A DNA stretch of 64,000 nt, taken from Corallium rubrum (taxonomy: Eukaryota; Cnidaria; Anthozoa; Scleralcyonacea; Coralliidae). The notes beneath the pieces were generated by a model. It had not been told where the DNA came from and made no database searches. It saw nothing but the letters and a program-made list of their open reading frames with translations. The position numbers and the translations under genes were made by a program. Shown in pieces: positions 50,100 to 61,817 of the stretch. Position 1 is the stretch's first letter; the number at the start of each line of letters is the position of its first letter. Location of the stretch: assembly GCA_964035015.1 (NCBI GenBank), contig OZ036008.1, positions 3,075,612 through 3,139,611 on the forward strand, written 5' to 3'.

Positions 50100-50790
50100 A
50101 AGGTCTTCGTATAGATTTTCGGGGTCATTTCTGTAAAGCACTCTCAATTCGTCAGAATTTACGCCACAAAAATAAAATAGATATCGTCAGAAAGCTATTA
50201 ATTTGTAGAATACAATGGTGTCTTTGGTTTCGCGATAAACACAAACCGTTAATAGTTGTGAATTTTTGAATTAAAACCAGAGGGCTTCACTCGAGGCGAC
50301 TCGAGTAAAAAGCGTTTTATTCTTTTCAAAATCTTTTTTTGTGGTTTGATTCCGAGATAAATTTCCAGCAAAACGGTGTCAGCATTTTTTGGTATGTCGA
50401 GTTTTACCGATTTTATTGACGACCAAAGTTAAAAATGCTGTTTTTCGACCAACATTCGGACAAAATAAGTCATAAATTCGAAACCAGGCAATAAATAAAA
50501 AAACACTGACACCGTTTTGTTGGACATTTATCTGGGAATCGAAATGCGAAAAAATTTTTTGAACAAAATGAAACGCTTTGTTCTTAAGTCGCCCCGAGTG
50601 AAGCCATCTGGTTTTAATTAAAAAATTCACAACTATTAACGGTTTGTGTTTATCGCGAAACCAAAGACACCATTGTATTCTACAAACTCATAGCTTTCTA
50701 ACGATGTCTATTTTATTTTTGTGGCATAAATTCTCACGAATTGAGAGCGCTTTACAGAAATGACCCTGCAAACCTTAACGAAGACCTTAA
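50100..50790. mobile_element. 690-bp fold-back element, copy 2
   Basis: Same family as 49216-49895, with matching arms. It is preceded by a poly-C run (50067-50082). The 83-codon frame inside is a by-product of the inverted arms. Confidence 0.8.
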
Positions 50791-51021
50791 ACAACGTTAG
50801 CCACCTTTTGGAATCGTCAATAGTTAATAATATTAAAGTGCCTATATGAAACGAAAATTCTGAAGTTTGCCAAAGTAATATATTTTGTAGTTTTTCATTT
50901 CTTTGCTTAGTTCTTAAGGTATTTCAGTTTGCTTGATATGCAGCTTAATCTATCTGGCTAAAAACGGCACCTTAAAGGTGAGGTTATACGTGCTACTTTT
51001 TTCTTCAACTTGCGACGCGAC

Positions 51022-51480
51022 TTTAGCCGTGTTTACACGGCCAAAATTTAAGCACGCTTAAGTTAAGCGTGCTTAAAATGCGCCACCTTGGTGCGTTTAC
51101 ACGGTCATTTAATAATCCGTTACTAAAAGACGTACACATGGCGGACGAGCTATATTTTTGGTTTTGGAATCTTCGTATGGGTAGCGTGCGTTAAAGAACA
51201 ACGGAAGACATCGGTACACGAGAAAGAGTAATAGCTAAAAGAAAGAAACAAACAAAGGAACAAAGAATAGCGAGATGCAATCTTCTACAGCAGGGCAAAA
51301 AAATGCATTTTATCGTATTAATAACATCGTATTAACTCAGTTTAACCCACCTCCTTGAGGTGGTGCAAACTAATCGCGATTAAGTTACGCCGATCTGTTT
51401 ACACGGACATTTTAAGCCTACTTAAAGTCAGATGTGGCTCAGATCCCGCTTATATTTTGGCCATGTAAACAGGGCATTAG
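51022..51480. mobile_element. fold-back element (GTGTTTACACGGCCAAAAT ends)
   Basis: GTGTTTACACGGCCAAAAT is mirrored by ATTTTGGCCATGTAAACAGG. The inner TTAAGCACGCTTAAGTTAAG is palindromic. There is no gene. Confidence 0.65.
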
Positions 51481-51499
51481 TTATGTTGCACGTATTAGC

Positions 51500-51650
51500 A
51501 CCCACCTTAAACATTGTCACGCAACAATGATTTTGTTGCAAGTTGAAAAAATTGTTGAAAAAAGTTGACTCCATGTCTACTTGCTGCAACATGATGTTTC
51601 AACTTGCAACATAATCATTGTTGCGTGACAATGTTTAAGGCGGGTGGTAA
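51500..51650. repeat. 150-bp hairpin
   Basis: CACCTTAAACATTGTCACGC with AACAATGATT mirrors AATCATTGTTGCGTGACAAT with GTTTAAGGCGGGTG. Confidence 0.75.
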
Positions 51651-51749
51651 TACGCGCAACAACGCTATTCAACTTACAAAGTACTTAATAAAAATTTCCA
51701 CTTACATGTATGTAGCCATGACTGGTCACTAAACTTGTACGTAGAATAC

Positions 51750-52100
51750 ACACGTAAAAATCTCACAGCTTGTCAACAGGATGTGTTCGCAACAGGCTTG
51801 TAGCAAGGCTGTTAACAGGTTGTAACAATGCTGTTCATTCAAGAAGCTGCTACAACCTTGTTAGCATCAATCTGTTAACAACTTGTTGAGTTCAGAGCGG
51901 TAACAGGTCGTTGGAACAACTTGTCGTCAGTCTGTTGGAATCATCAGCCTTGTTACAAGTTGTCAACAACCTGTTACAGACATGTTAACAGACTGGGGAC
52001 AGCCAGTGCGAACACATGACGGTGACAGCCTGTTGAACAGCCTTGTAACAACTTTCTTGCAGGTCTGTAACAGCTTGTGCGTTTTTACGTGTGTAGTTGG
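51750..52100. repeat. CAACAGGTTGTAACAA-type repeat between ACGTAAAAATC ends
   Basis: CACGTAAAAATCTCACAGCT and AGCTTGTGCGTTTTTACGTG bracket degenerate AACAGCTTGT repeats. It resembles the interior of 36949-38123. Confidence 0.65.
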
Positions 52101-52340
52101 ACCATCCCAAAATTGATGCTCTTTCAAAACTCATTATGCAGTGTGATGTCATAAGTATGACATTTGCATATCAAACAAACTTGAATATCTCAAGAATGAA
52201 GCAAGGAAATGAAATTCTACGAAAGATGTTACGTTGTCATTTTGAGTGTTCTTTCAAATGCAATCATAAAAAACTGGGGTGAAATTTCGTTGCATAAAAT
52301 ATTATTGGTATGAGTGGACTATTTCTTATCTTGTTCTTAG

Positions 52341-52517
52341 GTGCAGTTTGTCGATATCATTTGTCATAATCATTACTATGGTTGGTACCAGGATTCAGGT
52401 CATCTAGAGCTTATCCAGTTGCAGCTTGAGTACGATCTACGGGAGTGGTTCGACAAGTTTCACAGACCTGTGATTCAGTCTGAGTATGGAGCGGGAACTG
52501 TAGCTGGTCTACATATG
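52341..52517 (+). CDS. GUSB: GUSB exon 9 (nucleophile Glu)
   Basis: 177 nt. It reads [20 protein letters not shown], then HLELIQLQL and VIQSEYGAG, where Glu 549 is the nucleophile. The frame-compatible donor is ATG|GCAAGT, a GC-AG intron. The nearby GT (GCAA|GTGT) would shift the frame into exon 10. Confidence 0.92.
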
Positions 52518-52552
52518 GCAAGTGTCCTGCAACATCTTCCGTGTTTATATCA

Positions 52553-53590
52553 CAACTAGAAATACATGAATGCAACAACCCCTCGCCCACTTTTATTAAA
52601 TGCTTTTTTGAAACACCCCCCACCCAACCACCCACCCACCCACCTTGATTAAAATAAGCACACCTGATATACAGGCAATATAAAACAAACAGATATAAAA
52701 ACAAATGATAATCCTCAAGATAATTCTATAATTTATGGCTAAGATGACTAAACACTGATTTAACATATCAAAGCAAAACATAGGTTTCATTGTTAAATTC
52801 TGGTTGTACAAAATATTTTTTTGGAGGTTTCAAAAGGGATTATTTTTAACAAGCTTTAAATGGCTTCCCTATGCATACATGTTTTGCAAAGGCAGAATTA
52901 AAAGTCAACTAACAACAGCTCAAAAATTACATTTATAATAGACTCCGAGATAAAAACAATTCGGTTGAATCGGATTCTAGAAAGAAGTATTAAACAGGCA
53001 ACGTTTCAGTCGAAAATTTGGAAATACAGCCAAAACATCTCGTCCACATAAAGTCTATGGTAGTGTTTTAAGTTAGCTTTAGTTAAGGTGATTTATGCTT
53101 TGGACGAGCAAAGGGGAAGCACGAAAACGTAAAGCAGTATATTGTTTAGGTTAAGCGAAAACTTGAAAACAACAAGAATCCTACCGTTAACTTTAAAACG
53201 ATTTGACCACGGAGTGACCACAAATTACTGCAATTCAGATCGAGTTTTTGTTTACCATAGGGCGTTTGGTTTCTTCAAGTTCTCTGGTTTCTCTTCAAGA
53301 TATATTAAACGGGTTGTTTGTATCCTTCTTTTCTTCGTGCTCCATTTCGTTTCGATTTAATGAACGAAAGCAAAATACTATTTGTCCAGTGTCCAACCAT
53401 TCTTACCGCGTGACACCGTACCAAACATATATATATATATATAAATATATATATAAATAAACTATGTCCCAGATTTCGTCTCCCTCGCTTTTTCTACACG
53501 CGTGTAAAGTGGACTACACACATGTCGAGATTAGCACCCTCACCGGGCTCCGGGCCTTCGGCCCTACGCCCGGGCTCGGGGATTATTCAC
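52553..53590. repeat. dispersed repeat copy B (uninterrupted)
   Basis: Counterpart of 30140-32760 without the SINE array, so it serves as the empty-site comparison. It includes (CACC)n near 52618-52642 and an (AT)n microsatellite near 53428. Confidence 0.75.
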
Positions 53591-53858
53591 AGTACATCAA
53601 CATGGAAAACCATGTTTTTATTTTTTTTATTTTATTTTATTTTAATAGCTTCGCTATATACATTACAACAATAATAAAACGAAGAAAAATAAAACTAAAC
53701 AAAGAAAAACAAAACGAATTAATACGAAAGTTAAATGCAAATTAACAAACAAATGTAATATATAAATGTTATATTTCTTATAAATACAGTCTGTTTAATT
53801 TATGGTACAAGTATATTTACGACATTAATAAGGTCAAATAGTAGCTCGGCTTATCTTG

Positions 53859-54091
53859 AAACGAACGAACGAACGAACGAACGAACGAACGAACGAACGA
53901 ACGAACGAACGAACGAACGAACGAACGAACGAACGAACGAACGAACGAACGAACGAACGAACGAACGAACGAACGAACGAACGAACGAACGAACGAACGA
54001 ACGAACGAACGAACGAACGAACGAACGAACGAACGAACGAACGAACGAACGAACGAACGAACGAACGAACGAACGAACGAACGAACGAACT
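53859..54091. repeat. (GAAC)n tetranucleotide array
   Basis: About 58 GAAC units. The NERT and FVRS repeat frames on the two strands are artefacts. It ends 36 bp before GUSB exon 10. Confidence 0.97.
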
Positions 54092-54127
54092 TACTAGTTA
54101 CTAACACGAATTGTTTGTTTATTACAG

Positions 54128-54160
54128 AATCCTCCAGTAATGTTTACAGAAGACTATCAG
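54128..54160 (+). CDS. GUSB: GUSB exon 10 (33-nt micro-exon)
   Basis: Eleven codons (NPPVMFTEDYQ) between ATTACAG and GTTAGT. The sequence matches the conserved segment that follows the nucleophile in GUSB. It directly follows a 230-bp tetranucleotide array. Confidence 0.9.
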
Positions 54161-54234
54161 GTTAGTGATTTGTTATAGAGGCTAAATAAGATGGCTCAAA
54201 ACAACTTCGGATGACTCAGAATGAGTTATTTCAA

Positions 54235-55150
54235 GGGAAATGAAATGAAAATTAAGTTTGCTCTATCTACAAGATATCCAAAAAATAATAAAGAATTACT
54301 TTAACAGTTTTTCCATATTTCACTTCGTTATCAAGTTATTTAGATTTGTTTGATCTGTAAATGAGAGAACTATGACGTAAAGTTATGTACAGAGAGATAT
54401 GTGAGTTATATAGAAAATCATGTATATCTTCGACATTATCGAACAAAATTTGGTCTTGTGATGTTTAGTGTGTTGAGGTCCATATAGTTGCAAAGTTTTA
54501 AATAATATTGTTTAATACTTCCAAAGATATACATGATTTTCCAATAACTCACAATAATCTGTACATAACTTTACGTCATAGCTTACCTCATTTACATATC
54601 AAACAATTCTAAATAATAAATTCTTTGAAAGTTTTCATGACAATAATGTTATATAAATAAGTTTTGTGGCAACAACACGAAAATATTTATTTGCTAAGCT
54701 TTCGGCCTGTTGATTTTTTTAACCAGCGACCAGCAATACTTTACGCGAAGAACAAGGGAATCTATTGAAATTGCAAAACATCACACTATTTCTCAGGAGG
54801 GACAGCCATTAAACAGCATGTGGCGTGCCCTATTTGGAGGACATTCTTAATTTTGTTTTCTAATTAATAAAATTAACGTGATACGCTATTGTATTCTTAC
54901 GTGATTTAATTGATCAGTTTCTTAGTTTATAAATGACGTGAGTCAACAGCTTGTTCTTATTGCTCTGATGAAGGCCTGAGTCAACAGGCCGAAAGCTTAG
55001 CAAATAAATATTTTACGTGGTGTTTCCACAAAACTTATTTATAATTCTAAATAACTTGTGAACGAAGTGAAATATGGAAAAACTGTAAAAGTCTTTCTTT
55101 ATCACTTTCAGGAGATCGTGAAGATGAAACAAACTTAATTTTCATTTCAT
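54235..55150. mobile_element. 900-bp fold-back element with a nested hairpin
   Basis: AAATGAAAATTAAGTTTG and CAAACTTAATTTTCATTT mark the ends, and TTTTCCATATTTCACTTCGT is mirrored near 55060. The nested piece 54660-55025 has GTTTTGTGG ... GCTAAGCTTTCGGCCTGTTG mirrored. Confidence 0.75.
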
Positions 55151-55160
55151 TTCCTCTGTA

Positions 55161-55757
55161 AAGGACATTGGCGATAAAAATGAAGTTTGTCAAATGTGAA
55201 AGAACTCGTAAAATTGTAATAGATCTTTTACAACTTTTTTATATCTTTGTTCGTTTTTAAAATATTTCAGCTTGTTTCATATGTAAATTACATGATCTCT
55301 GACGTCATGAGCAGGGTACAGTATTTTCATACCTAGCAAAATCAGTTATATCTCCAAGTTTGCTTAACAAAAATTACAAAATAACTTTAAACTGTGCACA
55401 TAAAAACGCCTTGTGACACTAAACATTTTATGTTGGGCATTCATACAGTATTTTCATACATTATAAAATCACTTACACCTCTACGATTGCTCAACATAAA
55501 ATGTTTAATAGTGTCACAAGGCGTGCACAGTTTCAAGTTATTTCGTTAAACAAACTTGGAGATATAATTGATTTTGCTAGGTGTGAAAATACTGTACCCT
55601 GCTCCTGACGTCAGAGATCATCTAATTTACATATCAAACAAACTGGAATATCTTGAAAACGAAGAAAGATACAAAAAAGTTGGAAAAGATCTTCCATTAC
55701 AATTTTACGAGTTCTTTCAAATTAGACAAACTTATTTTTTATTGTCAATGTCCTTTA
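55161..55757. mobile_element. 600-bp fold-back element
   Basis: AAAGGACATTGGCGATAAAA and TTTTTATTGTCAATGTCCTTT are inverse ends. GAAAGAACTCGTAAAATTGTA is mirrored on the right. The related sequence AAAGGGTATTGGCAATAAAA begins at 48026. Confidence 0.8.
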
Positions 55758-55891
55758 AGCTACGGGTGTTACTCCGAAGTAACAAACTATACGCGTACAT
55801 TTTTGGTACTATTTGGTACATTTTTGTTCTTTACACGCTGCACGTTATCTGTGATCTAGTACCCAGAACACGGGAAAAATCCTTGACCGCG

Positions 55892-55965
55892 GTTAGGATT
55901 TGAACTCGCGACCTTTGGTTTACTATAGTCCGACGCTCTACTAACTGAGCTACAAAGTTAACCCT
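55892..55965 (-). repeat. tRNA-like SINE head
   Basis: Minus strand: GTAGCTCAGTTAGTAGAGCG, then GGTCGCGAGTTCAAATCC. The A and B boxes are clear, but the acceptor stem is poor. Confidence 0.5.
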
Positions 55966-56184
55966 TTATCGCCCTGTTTGTATAGGATAATAGCATGCTT
56001 CGAGTGCAATTTGGAAAAAACATGCAAGAGTAGTTTTCAAAGACTATCAAAATGTGTGCTATTTGAGGTCTTTGAAAAACTCGCGAGTGCGTGTTTTTTT
56101 CAAAATTGCAGGAGAAATCATACTATTACTTATTAATAATATGCGTGAAAATGTTAGACAGATCAGATGTTCTTCCAGCTACGA

Positions 56185-56545
56185 GTTACATACCACTCAT
56201 TGCTCCACTTCTCGAAGCTTCAATGGTTTAAAACTGCTTCGCTTTGTTCACCAAAACGTCAAACGTTTTACTCATAGCATCTAACCTTTTCTAGTCGTCT
56301 TGCAGGAACTGTAATGACAGCATTAAAGCAAAATTCATTGTGTATTTCATCGAAATGTTATTTGACAACTCTATGTTTTGGTCGCCGTGCATATCGGATT
56401 TTTTCGTGAAGGAAAAAGGGGAAGAAAACATCCTTCAAATTGCAAAATCCGCATAGGCGTTCCATTGGCTTTCCGGTAGTTTCCGGTTGTTTATTAGCCA
56501 ATCAGAATGCTCATTGAAATTTGCACTGTATTTCATTAAAATTCA
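56185..56545. repeat. inverted partner of 45765-46135
   Basis: Reverse-complement similarity to 45765-46135 along its length, with insertions. Confidence 0.6.
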
Positions 56546-56608
56546 CGATGCAGTAATTTTGTCATGTATATTATTAGACGTGAAAAACGTCGCCTGCTAT
56601 TGTTTCCG

Positions 56609-56772
56609 CACGAACGAACGAACGAACGAACGAACGAACGAACGAACGAACGAACGAACGAACGAACGAACGAACGAACGAACGAACGAACGAACGAACG
56701 AACGAACGAACGAACGAACGAACGAACGAACGAACGAACGAACGAACGAACGAACGAACGAACGAACGAACC
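56609..56772. repeat. (GAAC)n tetranucleotide array, second
   Basis: About 41 units identical in motif to the array at 53859. Confidence 0.97.
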
Positions 56773-57017
56773 AGCGAACGACAAATTTATCACAATATCA
56801 TGATCAAGCTTATTTGAACCAGTGTAAAAATTGTATTTACTTGCGGAATGCTTTGCTTCTTGGACACGTCGTCAAAAAGCCGCCCAAATGATTCTTGGCG
56901 TCATAAACGTCGCTTGCATTCTCATTCCCAGAGCCCACATTTCTGTGTCCGTGGCATACGATCCGCCGGCTATAGCGTACGATTCCGTGGGCTGGCACGG
57001 AGCCCTTGCATAAAGGC

Positions 57018-57412
57018 CCGGTCAAACGAGGATGAGAGTCGATGAGAGTTGCAACTCTCGGTCGCGTTTGACCACCAACTCTCATCGACTCTCATGCACT
57101 CTTATCAACTCTCATCAACTTTGAGCTGGTTCAAATTTTAATGAGAGTTGATGAGAGTTTTTGCTCGTTTGACCGGTCATGAGAGTTGGCATATGAGAGT
57201 TGATGAGAGTTTAGTACTTTGTTTACCTCGAAATTCGTTCCTAGTCTCCCTGTTACACGCGGTAAATCCTAAAACTCTCGTCAACTCTCATGATCAACTC
57301 TCGTCAACTCTCATCCTCGTTTGACCGGGGCATGAGAGTTGAGAAAACTCTCAGACAAACTCTCGCTTGCCAACTCTTATCAACTCTCATCCTCGTTTGA
57401 CCGCGGCTTAAG
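57018..57412. repeat. GATGAGAGTT/AACTCTCATC repeat with inverted ends
   Basis: GGTCAAACGAGGATGAGAGT and ACTCTCATCCTCGTTTGACC bracket multiple copies of GATGAGAGTT in both orientations. Confidence 0.8.
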
Positions 57413-57696
57413 CGCCCTGTGCTGGCGTACGTACGATTCCGCGTGCTTGCGTAATATAAAGCTGCCTAAAGTGAACCGCTCAGCTCAGCCGCTACTCGTC
57501 AGGGCACCACAATTCCATTTGCTCGCCGAAGACAATTGGTACAGAATGTATCGCTCGGTAAAGCAGGCGTTCGTTAGGGGGACGAGTTTACGGAAACCCG
57601 CAAAGAACGCCTGCGAAGGAGGGTGGGGATGATGGTACTTTATATGGCTTATATTGTTTATATTAAGTTTTTCTGTAATTCAAATGCTTCTTATAG

Positions 57697-57799
57697 GTGG
57701 CAACTATCCAACAATACTTTCCCGTGTTTGATAAGCTTCGCAAGGAATTTTTCGTTGGTGAATTAATATGGAACTTCGCAGATTTTATGACGAAGCAAA
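57697..57799 (+). CDS. GUSB: GUSB exon 11
   Basis: 103 nt. Encodes FFVGELIWNFADFMTKQ, a late TIM-barrel strand. It ends with one base of a split Ser codon at GTAAGT. Confidence 0.92.
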
Positions 57800-57825
57800 G
57801 TAAGTGTAAAACATTCTAGATATAG

Positions 57826-58010
57826 AAATTAATGGCCGCCTGTGTTTATATAACCTGATGCAAACACGAGAGTGATCAGGTGAATTGAAAGAATTCGAAA
57901 GTTTATATGAACCCGAGCCGTAGGCGAAGACTTACGTAAGTACCTTCGAATTCTCCCAAAATCACTGGAGTGTTTGCATGAGGCTATATATAAACACATG
58001 GCGTCCATTT
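57826..58010. repeat. fold-back element in GUSB intron 11
   Basis: AATGGCCGCCTGTGTTTATA with GATGCAAACAC is mirrored by GTGTTTGCATGAGGCTATAT with ATGGCGTCCATT. A second hairpin lies at 58501-58627 (ACATCGAGTTTTACGG / CCGTAAAACTCGATGT). Confidence 0.65.
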
Positions 58011-59234
58011 TCTATAGAGCAAAGTGAAGAGATTGGTAAACTGCCGAGAATAGTTTTTATAAGGAAACACTAACGTTTCGAACGGAGCCAGGGCCGAGTT
58101 AAGGTAATTAACCAAACCAATAGAGCTTTTCGAGATTTTTCGTCTTATGGACCAATCACGGACGAAAAAGACAAAATCTGGCTTCTTTACATGCGGCCAA
58201 GATGTATCAGGTCCTCTTTCCCTTCCCCCGCCTGCAAGTTTAAGGGAAAAGCGGACTTCTCTCTGTCAAGGTTGCGCGGAGCCCGTGGCCTTGCATATTA
58301 GCGTGGGGTCCCTTGGCGTGGAAGGAGACAGAGGAGGCAAAATGAGGGCGCAAAAGAGCGGAACAACTGGATAATAACGTATAATACTTCTTTTTATCAT
58401 CTAACTTCGACGCTATTATTAAAAGTCTCTCGTGTGTTTACGAAACATGGAAACATACTTATATACGTCAAGAGTTTAGTCTGAAATTGACTTTATACAC
58501 TTGTTGACTGGCGCCGCGTGAAACATCGAGTTTTACGGACCCGAAGGTTTCAATGTCTCCCGAGGGTGACATTGAAGCCTGAGGGACCGTAAAACTCGAT
58601 GTTTCTCGAGGCAAAAGTCAACAAGCGTTTTGTTGTATACCAAAGACTTTTAAAATACAAAATACCAAAGTTGACTCGAAACTTGCAAAAGGCAAATTGA
58701 AAAAGACTTTCCAAAACACTTTGACTTTGTCTTCGTATTTCAATTCAGCTAAACAAATACACCAGACTCAACAAGTACAAAGAACAGCTTTAAATTTCTC
58801 CAGGTTTTCTTCAGACCTTCTTTGAAGATATGTATAGATATTCTTTCTTTTGGAAAATGGACTATTTCGTACCAAACAAGCTCTTGTTTTCAAAATATTC
58901 CGACGAGTCCAAAGTTCCTGATCTGATGCAATCAATAATCGTTGTGTATTCACGTGAACAACGCATGGTTAAACTGACGTCAAGAGGAAAACATTATACT
59001 GTTTCCTTCTTCATTGTTGACGTCAGAGGGAAACAGTGCAATGTTTCCCTCGGCAGAAAGGAACATTGAGTTTGTTGAACAACACGTGACCATGATTTGA
59101 CCAATAGGATCTCATCTTTGGCAACCGAAGTCTTTGGTACACAACAATGATACTTATATTGGCCTTTTATTTGAATATAAAAAGTATACTTTTAATAAGA
59201 CTTCCCCTTTGAAAAAGAAAATTTTATACCTTAG

Positions 59235-59380
59235 GTCCTACGCGAGTCGAAGGAAACAAGAAAGGTGTTCTAACTCGTCAAAGACAACCTAAAGCTGCGG
59301 CCTACGTTTTGAGAAGTCGCTATTTGAACCTTACACTACTGTGTGATTTATCCAACGAAAACACTAGGAACACAGTCTAG
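59235..59380 (+). CDS. GUSB: GUSB exon 12 with stop
   Basis: 146 nt after CCTTAG. It reads [20 protein letters not shown] and ends with TAG at 59378-59380. The NKKG..TRQRQPK loop is a GUSB hallmark. The C-terminal tail after YLNL is lineage-specific. Confidence 0.92.
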
Positions 59381-60650
59381 ATATGTTGCAGTCATTGAAC
59401 TGTCCGAGTGTGGTGCCCAGTGTCGGTTAAGTTGGCTCATCTAATAATTCCACAAGATTAAGGTAGAAATTCCAAAATATACATCGTATTCATAAAAAAG
59501 CCGCCAATTTATAGACCTTATTCAAAAATGGCCGCCGAATTAAAATTTTTTTATATACATATAAATTAGCCCTTATCAACTTTCATGTGTGAAATTCAAA
59601 AGAATTTTTACTTTAAGGGCTAATTTATATGCTCATAAAAGAATTCTAATTCGGCGGCCATTTTTGAATAAGGTTTATATCTTTTATGTAATAGATAAAG
59701 CATGAGCAGCGGTCTATATCTGATTTACAACGCGAGCTGCAAGCGAGCCGTAGTAAATCAAATACAGATCGGCTGTGAATGCTTTATCGTACTTACCAAA
59801 TGGACGCATCTAAATACTATTTTTCAAGTTGGAGCGGTGATTTTAGCTAAGTCAACTGAGGAAAATGTTTATGTAAATCAGGACGAATCTGTATGCGATT
59901 TACAAATATTGATTAAACATTCATTTCTTTTGAATTTTCTTCATGAATTTTTAATGAATTTTAGAAGTACATTTAAAGGTGCATTCCACTCCGTTTTGCG
60001 CATGGTCCGCCATAGAGAGATTAAGGTCTTCGTATAGATCGTTTCCATCTGACGTCACGGCGGTCATATTGGTGTACCAAAACAATGAAATGGCGGCCAT
60101 ATTGGTGTACGGTATGGAAATTAGCTCTTTCTTCTTCAAATATTTCGTATTGTTTCACCACCCCAATGGGGCCACCGATCACGTGAGTGAAAACGATCTA
60201 TAGGTTTGCAGGGTCATTTCTGTAAAGCGCTCTCAATTCGTCTGAATTTATGCCACAAAAATAAAATAGATATCGTTAGAAAGCTATTAATTTGTAGAAT
60301 ACAATGGTGTCTTTGGTTTTGCAATAAACACAAACCGTTAATAGTTGTGAATTTTTAAATTAAAACCAGAGGGCTTCACTCGGGGCGACTCGAGTAAAAA
60401 GCGTTTTATTTTGTTCAAAATTTTCTCTTTTAGTTCGATTCCGAGATAAATTTCCAGCAAAACGGTGTCAGCGTTTTTTGATATGTCGAGTTAAAAATGC
60501 TGTTTTTCGACCAACGTTCGGACAAAATAAGTTATAAATTCGAAACCAGGCAATAAAAAAAACAAACGCTGACACCATTTTCCTGGACATTTATCTCGGA
60601 ATCGAACTCCGAAAAAACTTTTTTTGAACAAAATGAAACGCTTTGTTCTT
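59381..60650. repeat. GUSB downstream region with fold-backs
   Basis: 59513-59684 is a hairpin (TTATTCAAAAATGGCCGCCG and CGGCGGCCATTTTTGAATAA). 60190-60650 is a third, partial copy of the 49216/50100 family. The GUSB 3' UTR presumably starts at 59381, but no polyadenylation signal was settled. Confidence 0.6.
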
Positions 60651-60654
60651 ACTT

Positions 60655-61817
60655 TTTTTTCCGGATATTTTTCAAAAAATCGAAAAAAATATTTTTAGCT
60701 AAATACAGCCTTCTCCTTTTCAAAGAAGGTATCAAACGACTTTATTTAACCGTTTTTGACCCTAACTCAAAAGTTTCAAAAGTGACCAAAATCGGTCAAA
60801 AAGTAAAGGCTAACTAACCCCTTTAATATTTTTTTTCTGGATATTTTTCAAAAAATAAAAAAAAAGATTTTTAGCTAAAATACAGCCTTCTCCTTTTCAC
60901 AGGTCTAAAACGACTTTATTAACCGTTTTTGACCATAACTCAAAAGTTTCAAAAGTGACCAAAATCGGGCAAAAAGTAAAGGCTAACTAACCCCTTTAAT
61001 ATTTTTTTTCTAGATATTTTTCAAAAAATCAAAAAAAATATTTTTAACTAAAATACAGCCTTCTCCTTTTCACAGGTCTAAAACGACTTTATTTACCGTT
61101 TTTGACCATAACTTAAAAGTTTCAAAAGTGACCAAAATCGGTAAAAAAGTAAAGGCTAACCCCTTTACTTTTTTTTCCGGATATTTTTCAAAAAATAAAA
61201 AAATTTTTTTTAGCCAAAATACAGCCTTCTCCTTTTCACAGCAGGTCTAAAACAACTTTATTTAACCGTTTTTGACCCTAATTCAAAAGTTTCAAAAGTG
61301 ACCAAAATCGGTCAAAATCTAAAGCCTAACCCCTTTACCTTTTTTTTCCGGATATTTTTCAAAAAATACAGCCTTCTTCTCCTTTTCACAGAAGGTCTAA
61401 AACGACTTTATTTAACCGTTTTTGACCCTAACTCAAAAGTTTCAAAAGTGACCAAAATCGGTAAAAATGTAAAGGCTAACCCCTTTACTTTTTTTTCCCA
61501 GATATTTTTCAAAAAATAAAAAAAACAACTTTTTAGCTAAAATACAGGCTTCTTCTTTTCACAAAAGGTCTAAAACGACTTTATTTAACCGTTTTTGACC
61601 CTAACTCAAAAGTTTCAAAAGTGACCAAAATCGGTCAAAAAGTAAAGGCTAACCCGTTTACTTTTTTTTTCCGGATATTTTTCAAAAAATTAAAAAATAT
61701 GTTTTTAACTAAAATACAGGCTTCTCCTTTTCACAGAAGGTCTAAAACGACCTTATTTAACCGTTTTTGACCCTAACTAAAAAGTTTCAAAAGTGACCAA
61801 AATCGGTCAAAATGTAA
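60655..61817. repeat. 170-bp satellite, seven units
   Basis: Units start at GGATATTTTTCAAAAAAT near 60662, 60838, 61010, 61179, 61349, 61499 and 61673. All contain AATACAGCCTTCTCCTTTTC and AAAAGTTTCAAAAGTGACCA. One unit is shortened to about 150 bp. The array stops where the retrotransposon begins. Confidence 0.9.

Larger units (their letters stand above)
28401..59380 (+). other. GUSB: GUSB gene, complete coding region (12 exons)
   Basis: Lysosomal beta-glucuronidase of glycoside hydrolase family 2, which removes beta-linked glucuronic acid from glycosaminoglycans. Exons: 28401-28634, 33719-33901, 35041-35213, 38281-38644, 40196-40336, 43060-43235, 45551-45697, 48755-48839, 52341-52517, 54128-54160, 57697-57799 and 59235-59380. 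The total is 1962 nt, or 653 aa, close to the human 651. Domain order: signal peptide, sugar-binding jelly roll, Ig-like sandwich, TIM barrel. The acid/base Glu is residue 460 (NEP) and the nucleophile Glu residue 549 (QSEYGAG), 89 residues apart as in human. No frame break was found, so the gene looks functional despite 29 kb of repeat-filled introns. Confidence 0.95.

Noticed and set aside
53859-54091. Long NERT/FVRS repeat ORFs on both strands
   Set aside because: They result from a GAAC tetranucleotide array whose frames lack stops; the same holds for 56609-56772 and for the pentamers at 21940-22083.
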